Source: Leptospira tipperaryensis (GTDB lineage: Bacteria; Spirochaetota; Leptospiria; Leptospirales; Leptospiraceae). Taken from it: DNA of 64,000 nt. The notes beneath the pieces were generated by a model. It saw only the letters and a list, made by a program, of their open reading frames with translations. It was not told the origin of the DNA and ran no database searches. Where the stretch lies: the NCBI RefSeq assembly GCF_001729245.1, contig NZ_CP015218.1, forward strand, positions 62,001 through 126,000. Direction: 5' to 3'. Shown piece after piece: positions 1 through 10,668 of the stretch (position 1 is its first letter; every line of letters begins with the position of its first letter). Both the position numbers and the translations under genes were made by a program.

Positions 1-95
1 TAACGACCTCCGGAGATTCTTTCCGTAGATTGAAAACGGAGGAGTTCCCACACTTACAGATTTTGGAAAAGATGAAAGGCCGATCCAAATTCTAA
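1..95 (+). CDS. 3' end of an unidentified gene (cut by window start)
   Basis: Reading from base 3 there is an open frame of 30 codons ending in TAA at 93-95, with the charged ending LEKMKGRSKF. It has no start inside the window and would be the tail of a gene coming in from the left, convergent with meaB. The composition looks protein-like, but a 30-codon frame can occur by chance, so this is a weak call. I see nothing recognisable in the remaining bases 96-219. Confidence 0.3.
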   Translation, partial: TTSGDSFRRLKTEEFPHLQILEKMKGRSKF

Positions 96-219
96 AATAA
101 AAAGAATTCAGAGGACCCGCTTGGAAAGAATTTTCGATCGTTGCCTTTCGACTTCCGAAACATCGAATCCGAAATTTTCAAAGCAGCCCTTGATAATCAG
201 AAAGAGCGACAACGCGAAC

Positions 220-1176
220 TCAGGCTTTCAGATGTCTTTTGATTTCATCCAGGGCAAGAGATTCTAAGATTTCAAAATTTGTGGAGCTGGAGTAGGGAAG
301 ATTTTCGATCAATCTTAGACCGAAGTTTCCGTAGTCGTTCTTGATCCATTTTTTGAGTTGAAGAAGAGTTTCTTTCGAACGATCTCCGGAAGGAACTGCT
401 TTTCGAATAAATTCCAGAAGTTCTACGATCCCGACCTTTGTTTTTGTGGAAGTTTTAAAAACGGGAGGAAGATTTTTTCCCGGCATCATATCTTTTAAGA
501 ATTCCAGAGTTGTAATCAACATGTGATAGCTCGAATTCGCGAGTTGTTCTTCGTCACATTTGTTCAAAATAAAAGAATCCGGAACTTCCATAATTCCACT
601 CTTCATAAACTGAACCTGATCCCCGCCTAACGGTTGCAAGACGAGAAAGGAAAGATCCGTGAGCTTGGAGACTTCGATTTCGTTTTGCCCGATCCCGACG
701 GTTTCAATAAAGACATAACGAAAAAAACAACGCAAAAGACGTATGACGTGATACGTGTAAGGATTGACTCCTCCGAGTTCGAGTTGGCTCGGTTGGGAAC
801 GAAAGTAGATTCTTTTTTCTCTCGCCGGAAGAGAAAGCCTGGTTCGATCTCCCAAAAGGGAACCGCCCGAGATATGACTCGAAGGATCGATCGCAACGAT
901 CGCCATCGTCTCTTCGTTTTTTTCTTTTAAGAATTGAGTCGCGAGTTCTCCGAGTAAGGAAGACTTTCCCGCGCCCGGAGTTCCTGTAAAACCGATGGTC
1001 AAAGAATTTCTTCCGGTCAAACCTCGATTGTAGAGTTCTTCAAAAAGATTTTTTCTGAATTCAAAAGAGTCGGTTCTTTCTAGACCGGAGATGAGTTTCG
1101 CGAGAGGAAATTTTTCTCCCTCTCGCGCACCCTCGATGAGTTCCGCGAGTTCTGTCTTAGATGGATTCACAGACAT
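220..1176 (-). CDS. meaB: MeaB/ArgK-family GTPase, chaperone of B12-dependent acyl-CoA mutase
   Basis: A 318-residue G3E-family P-loop GTPase. The Walker A motif GTPGAGKSS is at residues 65-73, the family switch motif ETVGIGQNE is near 158-166, and the guanine-recognition motif appears as NKCDE instead of the usual NKAD. Proteins of this family load and protect the adenosylcobalamin cofactor of acyl-CoA mutases, using GTP hydrolysis. The gene follows the mutase gene after a 16-bp gap on the same strand, so the two are almost certainly co-transcribed and act together. Length and motif order are normal for the family. Confidence 0.93.
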   Translation of the reverse strand: MSVNPSKTELAELIEGAREGEKFPLAKLISGLERTDSFEFRKNLFEELYNRGLTGRNSLTIGFTGTPGAGKSSLLGELATQFLKEKNEETMAIVAIDPSSHISGGSLLGDRTRLSLPAREKRIYFRSQPSQLELGGVNPYTYHVIRLLRCFFRYVFIETVGIGQNEIEVSKLTDLSFLVLQPLGGDQVQFMKSGIMEVPDSFILNKCDEEQLANSSYHMLITTLEFLKDMMPGKNLPPVFKTSTKTKVGIVELLEFIRKAVPSGDRSKETLLQLKKWIKNDYGNFGLRLIENLPYSSSTNFEILESLALDEIKRHLKA

Positions 1177-1192
1177 TTCCGAAGAGGACGCG

Positions 1193-3205
<2,013 letters not shown>

Positions 3206-3233
3206 GAATTCTGTCCCGATTCGAGGTTCTCAT

Positions 3234-3266
<33 letters not shown>

Positions 3267-3315
3267 TCAATTTTTATCCTTGCTCTGATTTCCGCAAAAA
3301 CCCTACGGACCCGCA

Positions 3316-4656
3316 ATGGATTTAGAAAGAAGCAACAAAGCCAACCCAATCTACCTTTTTCTCTCGGCGATCGGCCTTTCAGTCGTGCTTTCCGTCCTTT
3401 ATAACTGGTTCGGAGAACCTCTGAATCCGGAAGCGATGAGCGTTCTTGCAAACCTTCGTTCTCTTACGGAAGAGGGAAAATTTTTCTCCGATCAAGCTCC
3501 GCTTTCCTTTTTCATTCTGGATTTTTGGAAATCGATCACCGGGCTCAACTATACCACGGCTTTTTATTCTCTCTCCGCTTTTATTTTTTCATTTTGTATT
3601 CACGTGATCGGCCTGACTCTTCAGAGAGAAAAATGGAAACCGAATCATTATTTGATCTGTTATCTTTCGGCTCTGACTCCACTTAGTTTTTCGATACCAT
3701 TGTATTTTTATCCTGAGTTGTTCAGTCTTGCCTTTCTGTTGATTCTCTTTCTTGCATTTAGAATGGAAACTCTGGGCGACATATTCTTGCTCGTGGTTTG
3801 TATTCTAGGAAGTTTCTTTTCTCATTTCTCGGTGTTTCTTTTTGGAATGACCGTCTTTGTGATCAAAGCCGGAACCGTGGGAATCAGAGAGAGAAAAAAA
3901 CATCAGTCCGTCTTTTTTAAAAGAAGAAACATTCCTCAACTCGTCTTGCTCGTTTATTTAGGAGTGCTTCTCGCACTTCTGACGATTCTGGTCAACGTAG
4001 ACTTCTACGGACAAAATTCATTCGAGAGTTTTTATAAGCTGGGTTGGAATTATCTGATCAACCTGGGTCCGTTGTTTCTCATCCTCTACGTAGGAAGTTT
4101 TCTTTTGAAGTCGGAGAAAGAACTGAGTACGATCGGAGCGAGCGCCGTGTTGTTTGTGGCTCTTCTTGTTTCCGCATACTTTTCGGTGAAACCTACGACC
4201 GGAATCAACGCGACGAAATTAAGCGCGTTTACGAAGGATCTTGTAAATTTAAAGAGTAGGGAAGTGATTCAAGCGGAGGAGAAGATCTTTGCAAGCCCCG
4301 CTGTTTCGTCTTACGTATATTTTCATTCCAAACAAAGACTTGTTTCTATTAAACCGAAGGAATGGAAGAATCGGGACTATCTCTTTTTGGAAGAAGTCTG
4401 GCTCGCGGACAAGAGAGATCTTTTAAAACGATATAAGTTTAAGAATCCACAATATGTTTTTCTATCCGGAGAACAGATTCTGATTACTGGATTTCTTACA
4501 AAAGTGATAAGCGGAGAAAAGGAAAATACGCAGATCAAGATCCAGGTGGAAAAAGCAAATTCTCAACTTCTATCTAAGAATGGGGAGAAGGGGCTCAATC
4601 GTTTTCTGACGGGAATCTTTACATCTTCTGCGTTGAGTCCGGAACAGAACCCTTGA
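3316..4656 (+). CDS. Polytopic membrane protein, glycosyltransferase-39-like topology, function unknown
   Basis: 446 residues. About nine hydrophobic segments fill residues 10-300 (for example near 10-28, 80-100, 115-150, 155-180, 205-225, 240-260, 275-290), followed by a soluble tail of roughly 150 residues. The early segment with an acidic residue after the first helix and the overall shape recall lipid-linked-sugar glycosyltransferases, but I see no motif that settles this. The next gene starts inside its stop codon (TTGA overlap), so it is translationally coupled with the methyltransferase. Divergent from the mutase operon. Confidence 0.75.
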   Translation: MDLERSNKANPIYLFLSAIGLSVVLSVLYNWFGEPLNPEAMSVLANLRSLTEEGKFFSDQAPLSFFILDFWKSITGLNYTTAFYSLSAFIFSFCIHVIGLTLQREKWKPNHYLICYLSALTPLSFSIPLYFYPELFSLAFLLILFLAFRMETLGDIFLLVVCILGSFFSHFSVFLFGMTVFVIKAGTVGIRERKKHQSVFFKRRNIPQLVLLVYLGVLLALLTILVNVDFYGQNSFESFYKLGWNYLINLGPLFLILYVGSFLLKSEKELSTIGASAVLFVALLVSAYFSVKPTTGINATKLSAFTKDLVNLKSREVIQAEEKIFASPAVSSYVYFHSKQRLVSIKPKEWKNRDYLFLEEVWLADKRDLLKRYKFKNPQYVFLSGEQILITGFLTKVISGEKENTQIKIQVEKANSQLLSKNGEKGLNRFLTGIFTSSALSPEQNP

Positions 4657-5450
4657 AGTCCATCTGGAACCAAAAGAAAAATTCAAAAGATAAGAATCCG
4701 ACTTCCAAAGGTCAAAAGATCGCCGTCTCCTTATCGGAATATAAAGAAAAACTAAAGTTCGGCTTAAAAGGCAAAAAAGAAGAATCTTCCGAGGACGAGG
4801 GTTTGACGATAGGAGCCAACGGACTTCCTTTTGAAACCGCGTATTGGAGGGACATCTACGGTTCCGGGACGGACGTGGACGCGACATTTAACGCAAAAGA
4901 ACACGCACGTTATGCGAAATCGATCCTCAATTTGATGGAGATCAACGTAAACTCGATCGCTGACTTCGGTTTTGGAAAAGGGATTCTTTTGAAAGAGATG
5001 GTAAAGATCTTCAAGCCCGGAAGGGTTCTCGCGATCGATCCTTCGGAGCAGATGCTCGACGAACTGATCGCGCAAAAATGGATCCGCGCCTGGAACATCT
5101 CCGTCTTAAACACAACCGTTCAAGAATTAGATTTGTCTTATTTTGTTCATCTTCCTTTCGATCTTGGAATTTGCAATTCCGTTGTACAGTATATCGAGGG
5201 AGATCTCAAACCGGTCTTCGAGAAACTTCATAGAATTGTAAAGTATCTCTATTTCTCCGTTCCCACAAAAGACGACTATATAAGAATGAAAAAAGAAATC
5301 TACTTTGAAGATCCCTACGCATTCGTAAGAACTAAAAAACAATACATGAAGATGATCGAACCTTACTTCCGAAGAGTCGGTTTTAATCTTTTGGAAAGTC
5401 GCCTTGTCGCAGATTCCCGTTTTACGGATCAATTGTTTAAGGACGAATAA
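4653..5450 (+). CDS. SAM-dependent class I methyltransferase
   Basis: 265 residues. Motif I of the Rossmann methyltransferase fold is seen as IADFGFGKG at about residues 105-113, followed by an acidic loop (LAIDPSEQM) at about 129-137 that would bind the SAM ribose, and a motif IV-like stretch (FDLGICNSVVQYI). The N-terminal 45 residues are basic and probably disordered. Start chosen is TTG at 4653, overlapping the stop of the previous gene by four bases; no strong ribosome site precedes it, so coupling is likely. Substrate unknown; coupling with a membrane protein hints at an envelope or lipid substrate, which is inference. Confidence 0.8.
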   Translation: MKSIWNQKKNSKDKNPTSKGQKIAVSLSEYKEKLKFGLKGKKEESSEDEGLTIGANGLPFETAYWRDIYGSGTDVDATFNAKEHARYAKSILNLMEINVNSIADFGFGKGILLKEMVKIFKPGRVLAIDPSEQMLDELIAQKWIRAWNISVLNTTVQELDLSYFVHLPFDLGICNSVVQYIEGDLKPVFEKLHRIVKYLYFSVPTKDDYIRMKKEIYFEDPYAFVRTKKQYMKMIEPYFRRVGFNLLESRLVADSRFTDQLFKDE

Positions 5451-5453
5451 TCC

Positions 5454-5696
5454 TTAATATCCCTTCCCTCCAATCCTCACCGGATCGGAGTCAAAGGATT
5501 TCACCACTTTCGTCCTTAAAAAGTTGATCCGTAAATCTTCGAATCCCAACAGATTCGCATTCTTTAAAAAACTAAACTCATCTAAGTACAACTGACTGAA
5601 CTCAGGACGAATATAACTGAGCCTCGCATAAATTAAAATCACAGAGCGGATCGATACAATAGCAGATTTTTTCTGAGATTTTTCATAGTTTCGCAT
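5454..5696 (-). CDS. Small ORF of unknown function, possibly a gene remnant
   Basis: An 80-codon frame starting at ATG 5696 and ending three bases after the methyltransferase stop. The translation has a balanced composition with a tail (VRIGGKGY) that reads like a real C-terminus, but no family is recognised. It lies between a core gene and an insertion sequence, so it may be the surviving end of a disrupted gene. It could also be non-coding. Confidence 0.25.
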   Translation of the reverse strand: MRNYEKSQKKSAIVSIRSVILIYARLSYIRPEFSQLYLDEFSFLKNANLLGFEDLRINFLRTKVVKSFDSDPVRIGGKGY

Positions 5697-5721
5697 TCAA
5701 ATTATTTCTGAAAAATTGAAA

Positions 5722-5749
5722 AAATACATTCAAGTAACTGAATGTATTT
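5722..5749. repeat. Perfect 11-bp inverted repeat with 6-nt loop
   Basis: AAATACATTCA (5722-5732), spacer AGTAAC, then TGAATGTATTT (5739-5749), followed by GTTTTT. The stem is AT-rich. It could be a weak terminator for the plus-strand operon ending at 5450, or an operator. It lies about 95 bp outside the transposase gene and does not obviously serve as an insertion-sequence end. Confidence 0.4.
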
Positions 5750-5844
5750 GTTTTTGAACCATTATTTAAGACTAAAAAAAGAATCAGGACGTAATTCTCC
5801 TAACTCAAATACACGAGTTCCTTTTCCAAAATAGACTACAAACG

Positions 5845-6924
5845 TTAGGCTACGTTTTTGTAAGAATAAGTATGATACAGACCGCCAAGAACGGGTGTTG
5901 CAATTAGCTCCGCTTTCCCGTTTGCAGGCGGTTTCAGGATTGGAGACGGAACAGGACTGTCTTTATTTAGAGCGAGATGGGTTCGATGATGATTGTAGAA
6001 ATGAATGAACTCTTCCAACTTCGTTTCCAAATGATACTGATTGATTGGAATGAAATAATCTAAAAATTCATTTCTGCACGTCTTAACCCAACGCTCCGCG
6101 TAACAATTTTGCCAAGGAGAATAACGGGTTGTCTTTTTGTGTTTGATTCCAAATCTTTCTAAGTATTTACTAAATCGTTTCCCGAATATGGGATCGTTGT
6201 CAGACAAGAAATATTGAATCTTCTTTCCTGACTTTGCTTGTTTTCGAATTACGAGTTTCAAAACGCTCTTCATCCAATTCGTGGTTGGGTTTGTATGAAT
6301 ATCAAAGTGAAGGATTTGTCTTGTCCCAACATGTAAAAAGAAAACTACGCGAAAGATTTCTTTAAAATTTGCCGAGTAAGAAGTAAAGGTATCGGAAACA
6401 ATCATTGTGTCCGAATGAAGGGAATAGAACTGTTTCCAAGAAAGCTGTTTTTTAGGATCAGGAGGTCTTTTGGGGATGTATTTAGAAACCGTTCGTTCTG
6501 AGCAATTGTATCCTAATTTTTGTAAAAGGCCGTGTAGTTTTGTGGCACCCCAGATTCTGTTTTCTTTTGCGACCCTGCGAATGAGTTTAATGATGTCCCA
6601 AGGGATATTGGGTCTTCCCGGTTTTTTCTTTCTTGAAATCATTGCCCAGAAGATTCTGAGTTTGTTCTTTTTCCATTCTAAGAGAGTTGCAGGAGAAACA
6701 AGAATTAAATTTTCTTTCCAATCAAAATTGCAGTAAGAAAGTAACACAAGTTTCAGTCTTTCAAAAGGTGTTGGTTGAAACTTTTTGTTTTTCCGTTTGA
6801 ATGCAGTTAACTGTAATTTGAGAATTAAAATTTGGTTGGAATGTTGGGTTTGATTTTTAAAATCCGAAAAGGATCGAAAGATTAAAATGCAGTTGAGAAG
6901 CAAGGAAAGTTCAAGTAGAAGCAT
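5845..6924 (-). mobile_element. Insertion sequence: intact DDE (rve) transposase gene
   Basis: A 359-residue integrase-core transposase of the IS3/IS481-like group. A basic helix-turn-helix-like region ([20 protein letters not shown], then [10 protein letters not shown]) at about residues 98-130 precedes the catalytic core. The DDE triad is visible as D in IVSDTF, D in LSDNDP and E in YAERW. The C-terminal [15 protein letters not shown] motif is shared with the broken transposase at 9825-10668, so both belong to one family. All catalytic residues are present and the frame is intact, so it may be active. I could not identify convincing terminal inverted repeats or a target duplication, so only the gene is delimited. 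Confidence 0.85.
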
Positions 6925-7418
6925 CTGTATTGTTTTTATCGGAGAGTTAGATTATATCGTAATAAAAAAGCATTCGGAATTTGGCCCCGTTTCTATAAAA
7001 AAGATAACGTTAGGTCTGCGCAGCTGTGGCACGAATGAAGGTGATGATAACTTTGAATCCTTGAAAAAGAAATTACACGCAAAGAGTAGAGTAATTGTTA
7101 GAAGCCGCTCTAAAGATATCTATGAGAAGTTTTGTATTCAAATAAACAGATTCAAAATCCGAATGATCTTCTTCAAGAAGGTATTTATTTGAATCAAGAA
7201 TTAGCTGAACACCAATCAAGCAACCTGTAACGTAGATATCGAAATTAAATTTAGAAGAAATACGAAAGTAGTTGTCGCCCGTTCAGACTTTTACATACTT
7301 TCAAAAGGAGTTGAATTTAGAGAATTTTTTCGAGGATTCGACTCAACTGCACCGGCGGTGCGAAGGAACGATTTTTGATAAAAGAAAGATCGTTCTAAGA
7401 GAAAAATGAATTTTGTAA
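6925..7418. other. Non-coding gap between the insertion sequence and the structured repeat
   Basis: About 490 bp without a convincing gene. A plus-strand frame at 6887-7192 overlaps the transposase start and has no recognisable content. Bases 7366-7372 (GAACGAT) and 7389-7395 (ATCGTTC) form a small stem just before the repeat unit. The motif CGTTAGG occurs both here (near 7005) and just outside the transposase stop (near 5835), in direct orientation. Confidence 0.4.
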
Positions 7419-7612
7419 CTCCCGCGGCAGGGATGGAAGCGTGGTCAATAAATTGCGAGTTAGAGTAATACTTTTCATATCGATATTATCTTTCAATTTA
7501 TTGACCGGAGCTGAGAGCCCGGTTTCGGGGAAACGCTACTCAAAGCCTTTTCTTTCTTCCTACTCAACATTCCAAAACAATAATATCTTTTCCCCGAAAG
7601 CCGCCCTGGCCT
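7419..7612 (+). repeat. Interspersed structured repeat, copy A
   Basis: About 190 bp that recur at 57559-57750. Shared blocks are CCGCGGCAGGGATGGA (7422-7437), the perfect 13-bp stem GGTCAATAAATTG (7443-7455) / CAATTTATTGACC (7494-7506), the block GAGAGCCCGGTTTCGGGG (7513-7530), and CCCCGAAAGCCGCCC (7592-7606), which pairs with it. The loop of the second stem (about 60 nt) has diverged almost completely between the copies while the arms are kept. Conserved stems with variable loops suggest selection on, or copying through, a folded form. The reading frame at 7441 runs straight through this unit. Confidence 0.75.
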
Positions 7613-7911
7613 TTTCTTCAAGCATCTCCAAATCCGACAAATACGGTAACGTTTTAGTAGAACGTGGTGTGATCACAGCAGAGCAGATGGGCACTCTGAT
7701 GACGAAAGACGGTGGTCATGACGAATTGATCTCGTTGTATGATTCGAACAAACAGGCAGCCATCGAAGGTGGTCCAGCGAGTCAGAAGCTTTGGGAAGAC
7801 AGCACAAGCAAAGCAGTCGAACAACTTCGTAGCGAAGGTTTGAACATTGCAATGGGAGGTCAGTCTCAGAGCGGCTTTTTCAACGATCTGCTAAACAGCT
7901 TTCAGCGGTGA
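7441..7911 (+). CDS. Chimeric or degenerate reading frame upstream of the HINT gene
   Basis: 156 codons from GTG 7441. Residues 1-57 are encoded by the interspersed repeat and read like a signal peptide (MVNKLRVRVILFISILSFNL); the equivalent frame in copy B is broken by a one-base deletion. Residues 65-156 (VERGVITAEQMGTLMTKDGG onward) look like ordinary protein. The stop overlaps the start of the HINT gene (GTGA), in a different frame. A likely reading is that the C-terminal part and the HINT protein were once one long protein, now separated by a frameshift near 7905 and cut on the left by the repeat. Expression is uncertain. Confidence 0.4.
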   Translation: MVNKLRVRVILFISILSFNLLTGAESPVSGKRYSKPFLSSYSTFQNNNIFSPKAALAFSSSISKSDKYGNVLVERGVITAEQMGTLMTKDGGHDELISLYDSNKQAAIEGGPASQKLWEDSTSKAVEQLRSEGLNIAMGGQSQSGFFNDLLNSFQR

Positions 7912-9134
7912 TGGGCTATGCGACGGACGGCAATGGTGGATTGGATGAGAATGGTGCGTTTAGTATCAGTACCTGTTTTACAGCAGGGACATTGGTCCAT
8001 ACGAAGACAGGAACGAAGAAGATCGAGGAGATCCAAGTTGGAGACCAGGTTCTTTCTTGGGATGAGAGTGAAGATGAGTTTGAATATAATAGAGTATCAG
8101 AGACTTATATTCGCCAAACGGATAAAATTTATAAACTGACTTATGAGAACGGCAGTTCGGTTGAAACAACAAATACGCATCCATTTTATATTGATGGCAA
8201 AGGTTGGGTTAAAGCAGAAAAACTGCAAGTAGGCGACAAATCTATTTTATCAAACGAAGAACGCTTAACGCTTCATTCAATCGAGATTGAACTAAGACAA
8301 ACTACTGTGTATAACTTCCAGGTTGAAAACGCTCACACTTACTTTGTATCGGATGTTGCGATTCTGGTCCACAACGCTGACGGTTATGAAAATATGGTAA
8401 ACAGATATTCGGAAGCAAGGTTATCAATCGAAAAAGATTTTAGCCAATATCAGGAATTGAAAGATAAAACTTTGGAAGAATTTGTAAAGGCAGGTGCAGA
8501 TTTATTAAAAGGAACTGCAGGATCGATATTAGGTGCCGGTATTGAGGGCGGGACTGCTGCAAAAGATTTAGCTGCAGATTCAAAAACAGGGCCACTTTAT
8601 GAAGAGCTGATTGCACATGATGGAGAGATTGAGAAATCGAATTTCGAAAATGATGTAAAATTGATTAATGTTTCCAAGTCAGAAAACGAAAAAGAGATGA
8701 AGATACTTTTAGGAAATCGTACATTGGATAGTTTACGTGAAAGTGACGATCCAAACGATACAAAAAGGTATCTCAAGTATTCTCAGCTGGAGGGTAATAA
8801 TTTGGATCTCGATAAAATGATGGCTAATAGGACTGAGAAATACAATACATATATGAGTAAGCTTGCAGACCTAACTGCGGGCATTAAAAATCGAGATTTT
8901 GGCGCGAACTTTAATTTTCGTAGAGAGTTGAATTTCGATGCAATTGAAGGTGACTCTCCGCTCAAACATTCTCAGATTGCATTGCAACAGTTGGCTGAGT
9001 TTTCGAATGATTACAGGAACTACTTAGGTTCTGCAATGGCGGACAGCGTTAGCGCTAAAACATTTGATGCACAAAAACTTGTGAAATCATATAATGATTA
9101 TTTATTAAGTAGGGGATGGAGGCCAATAAAGTGA
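7908..9134 (+). CDS. HINT-domain protein, polymorphic-toxin-like C-terminal fragment
   Basis: 408 residues. A HINT (intein/hedgehog-type self-processing) domain spans about residues 21-158: block A starts at Cys23 (CFTAGTLVHT), block B contains TNTHPFY (88-94), and the domain ends in AILVHN (151-156), with Asn156 as the candidate terminal Asn. Residues 159-408 are a helical, charged region of unknown function that would be the released effector. HINT domains usually sit between a long export region and a C-terminal toxin; here the long N-terminal region is missing, and only the preceding 156-codon frame remains. Start is GTG 7908 or ATG 7911. Similar HINT segments occur in large Leptospira surface proteins. 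The locus is probably a remnant, though the C-terminal part is intact. Confidence 0.75.
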   Translation: MMGYATDGNGGLDENGAFSISTCFTAGTLVHTKTGTKKIEEIQVGDQVLSWDESEDEFEYNRVSETYIRQTDKIYKLTYENGSSVETTNTHPFYIDGKGWVKAEKLQVGDKSILSNEERLTLHSIEIELRQTTVYNFQVENAHTYFVSDVAILVHNADGYENMVNRYSEARLSIEKDFSQYQELKDKTLEEFVKAGADLLKGTAGSILGAGIEGGTAAKDLAADSKTGPLYEELIAHDGEIEKSNFENDVKLINVSKSENEKEMKILLGNRTLDSLRESDDPNDTKRYLKYSQLEGNNLDLDKMMANRTEKYNTYMSKLADLTAGIKNRDFGANFNFRRELNFDAIEGDSPLKHSQIALQQLAEFSNDYRNYLGSAMADSVSAKTFDAQKLVKSYNDYLLSRGWRPIK

Positions 9135-9724
9135 GTAAGAAAGGATCTATTGTCGGAATAGTGTTTTTGTTTTTGGTTGCATGTCCAAAACCTGCAAAAG
9201 CATGTACAGAATTTAATAGTAGAGGAACTTGTGTAACGACTGAAAAAATGCCAGATAATACCGTTGTACAAAAAGAGTTTAATAGAGAAGGAAAAGTTAT
9301 AGAGGAATCAATCAGCTACTTGAATGGATCTGAGATTCGAAAGATTTTCGATCCTTCAGGGAATATTCAGAATATTATTAAATATTATAATGATAATGAT
9401 GTCAATAATCGTCGAGTCATTGGCAATAGAGACGATGAGAGGCCAAGCGCTGTTGATAAACATGCGTATTTTAGCGGAGTTAAAAGACGCTGGATTGTAG
9501 AGAATCGCGTGAATGAAAAGCTGGAGGGTTCTTATAAGGAATTCGATATTACTGGTGTTTTAAAAATTCATTTAGAATTCAAAAACGGAAAGTTAAACGG
9601 TGAGCAAAAGTTTGAAAATGGCGAAAGTTTCTTTGTTTTTCATATGAAGAATGGCGAGTTGTTAGAGACATATACAGGTGCGAAACACAACGTTATTAGA
9701 AGAATAATTAATGATTATTGGTGA
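9131..9724 (+). CDS. Exported MORN-2-like repeat protein, possible partner of the HINT protein
   Basis: Start chosen at GTG 9131, which overlaps the TGA of the HINT gene and is preceded by GGAGG at 9118-9122. The 197-residue product has a signal segment ending in FLFLVAC, a likely lipobox, then a Cys-containing stretch. Residues 140-185 show the antitoxin/MORN-2 pattern of alternating Gly and aromatic residues (LEGSYKEF, KNGKLNGEQKFENG). Translational coupling to a HINT effector and the MORN-2 pattern make an immunity or accessory role conceivable; this is inference only. Confidence 0.6.
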   Translation: MSKKGSIVGIVFLFLVACPKPAKACTEFNSRGTCVTTEKMPDNTVVQKEFNREGKVIEESISYLNGSEIRKIFDPSGNIQNIIKYYNDNDVNNRRVIGNRDDERPSAVDKHAYFSGVKRRWIVENRVNEKLEGSYKEFDITGVLKIHLEFKNGKLNGEQKFENGESFFVFHMKNGELLETYTGAKHNVIRRIINDYW

Positions 9725-9824
9725 TTGTTTTTGTGTCGTAGGCCAAAACTGCCATTTGTTAAGTATCGTTTTGTGTCACAGCTAATGTTTGTTAAGCGGT
9801 TTTTTCAAAGTCAACCTCGGAATG

Positions 9825-10668
9825 CTAGTAAAGATGATGAATTCCTCCGAGGACTTTTCGTTTGATGACTTTGGAGGTAGAAGAAGGGTAAGAAATTGGT
9901 CTTCCAGCAGGTGAGTCTTTGTTCAAAGCGAGATGCGGCCTCCAAACGTTGTAATAGTTGACGTATTCCGATGAAATGGCTTGTGCATGAGCCAAAGAAA
10001 AGATCGGAATATGATTTAAACATTCCCTCCTAAAAGAACCGAACCAACGTTCCATGATTCCATTGCACCAGGGAGAAGCGATGGGCGTGTGAAGAGATTG
10101 AATGCCTAATGCTTCCAAACCCAGAAGAATTCTTCTTCCTGAGAAAAGTATATCGTTATCCCGAAGAAGAATTTCAAATTCTTTGCAAAGAGATTTTGCT
10201 TCCCGAATTTGTCGCAGAACCCAATCTCTGGAAGGATTTGATGTAATATTTAGATGAACAATCTTTCTCGAACTTACATGAATAAAAGCTAATGCGTAAA
10301 GAGTTTTTCCATACATGGTTTGAATTCTACAAAGATCCATTGCAACGGTATACTCTTTGATTTGAGAGATTAAATTTAACCAAACATTCCAATTCCCTCG
10401 AAATGGGTTGTTTCCTTTTTATCGAAGTTAAGGATATTGAATATCCTAATAAAAGAAGTTCGGAATGGATTCTGGAGGCACCCCAATTAATATTGTTCTT
10501 TAACATATCTTTAATTTGATAGTAAAGCTTCCAATACTCTCGTAAACCTGGCCTGCCTTTTTGTTTAAGCTTTAAGAATTTTCTAAGTTTGTTTTTTAAG
10601 ACTTTAAAAACAAAAGTGCCTTGCTCTGGTGGGAATTTCCAGAGAAGATACAAAAGAATATTTTCCAC
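9825..10668 (-). pseudogene. Frameshifted DDE transposase (same family as 5845-6924)
   Basis: Two overlapping minus-strand frames give one transposase. The upstream piece (10327-10668) carries the N-terminal helical part with WGASRIHSEL; the downstream piece carries the catalytic core with D in AMDLCRIQ, D in RDNDILF, E in IMERWF and the terminal motif HLALNKDSP. The correct frame of the downstream piece extends upstream to about 10424, so the break lies in an A-rich stretch around 10410-10440. The catalytic triad is kept but the gene is split. Downstream (9728-9800) are imperfect direct repeats containing TTTTGTGTC and TTTGTTAAG that may mark the element end. Confidence 0.75.

Noticed and set aside
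634..930. Plus-strand frame across meaB
   Set aside because: Antisense to a gene with complete GTPase motifs; the translation is Arg/Asp/Phe-rich noise typical of a shadow frame.
6887..7192. 101-codon plus-strand frame overlapping the start of the transposase gene
   Set aside because: It begins inside the transposase coding sequence, has no ribosome site and no recognisable content; most likely a shadow frame.
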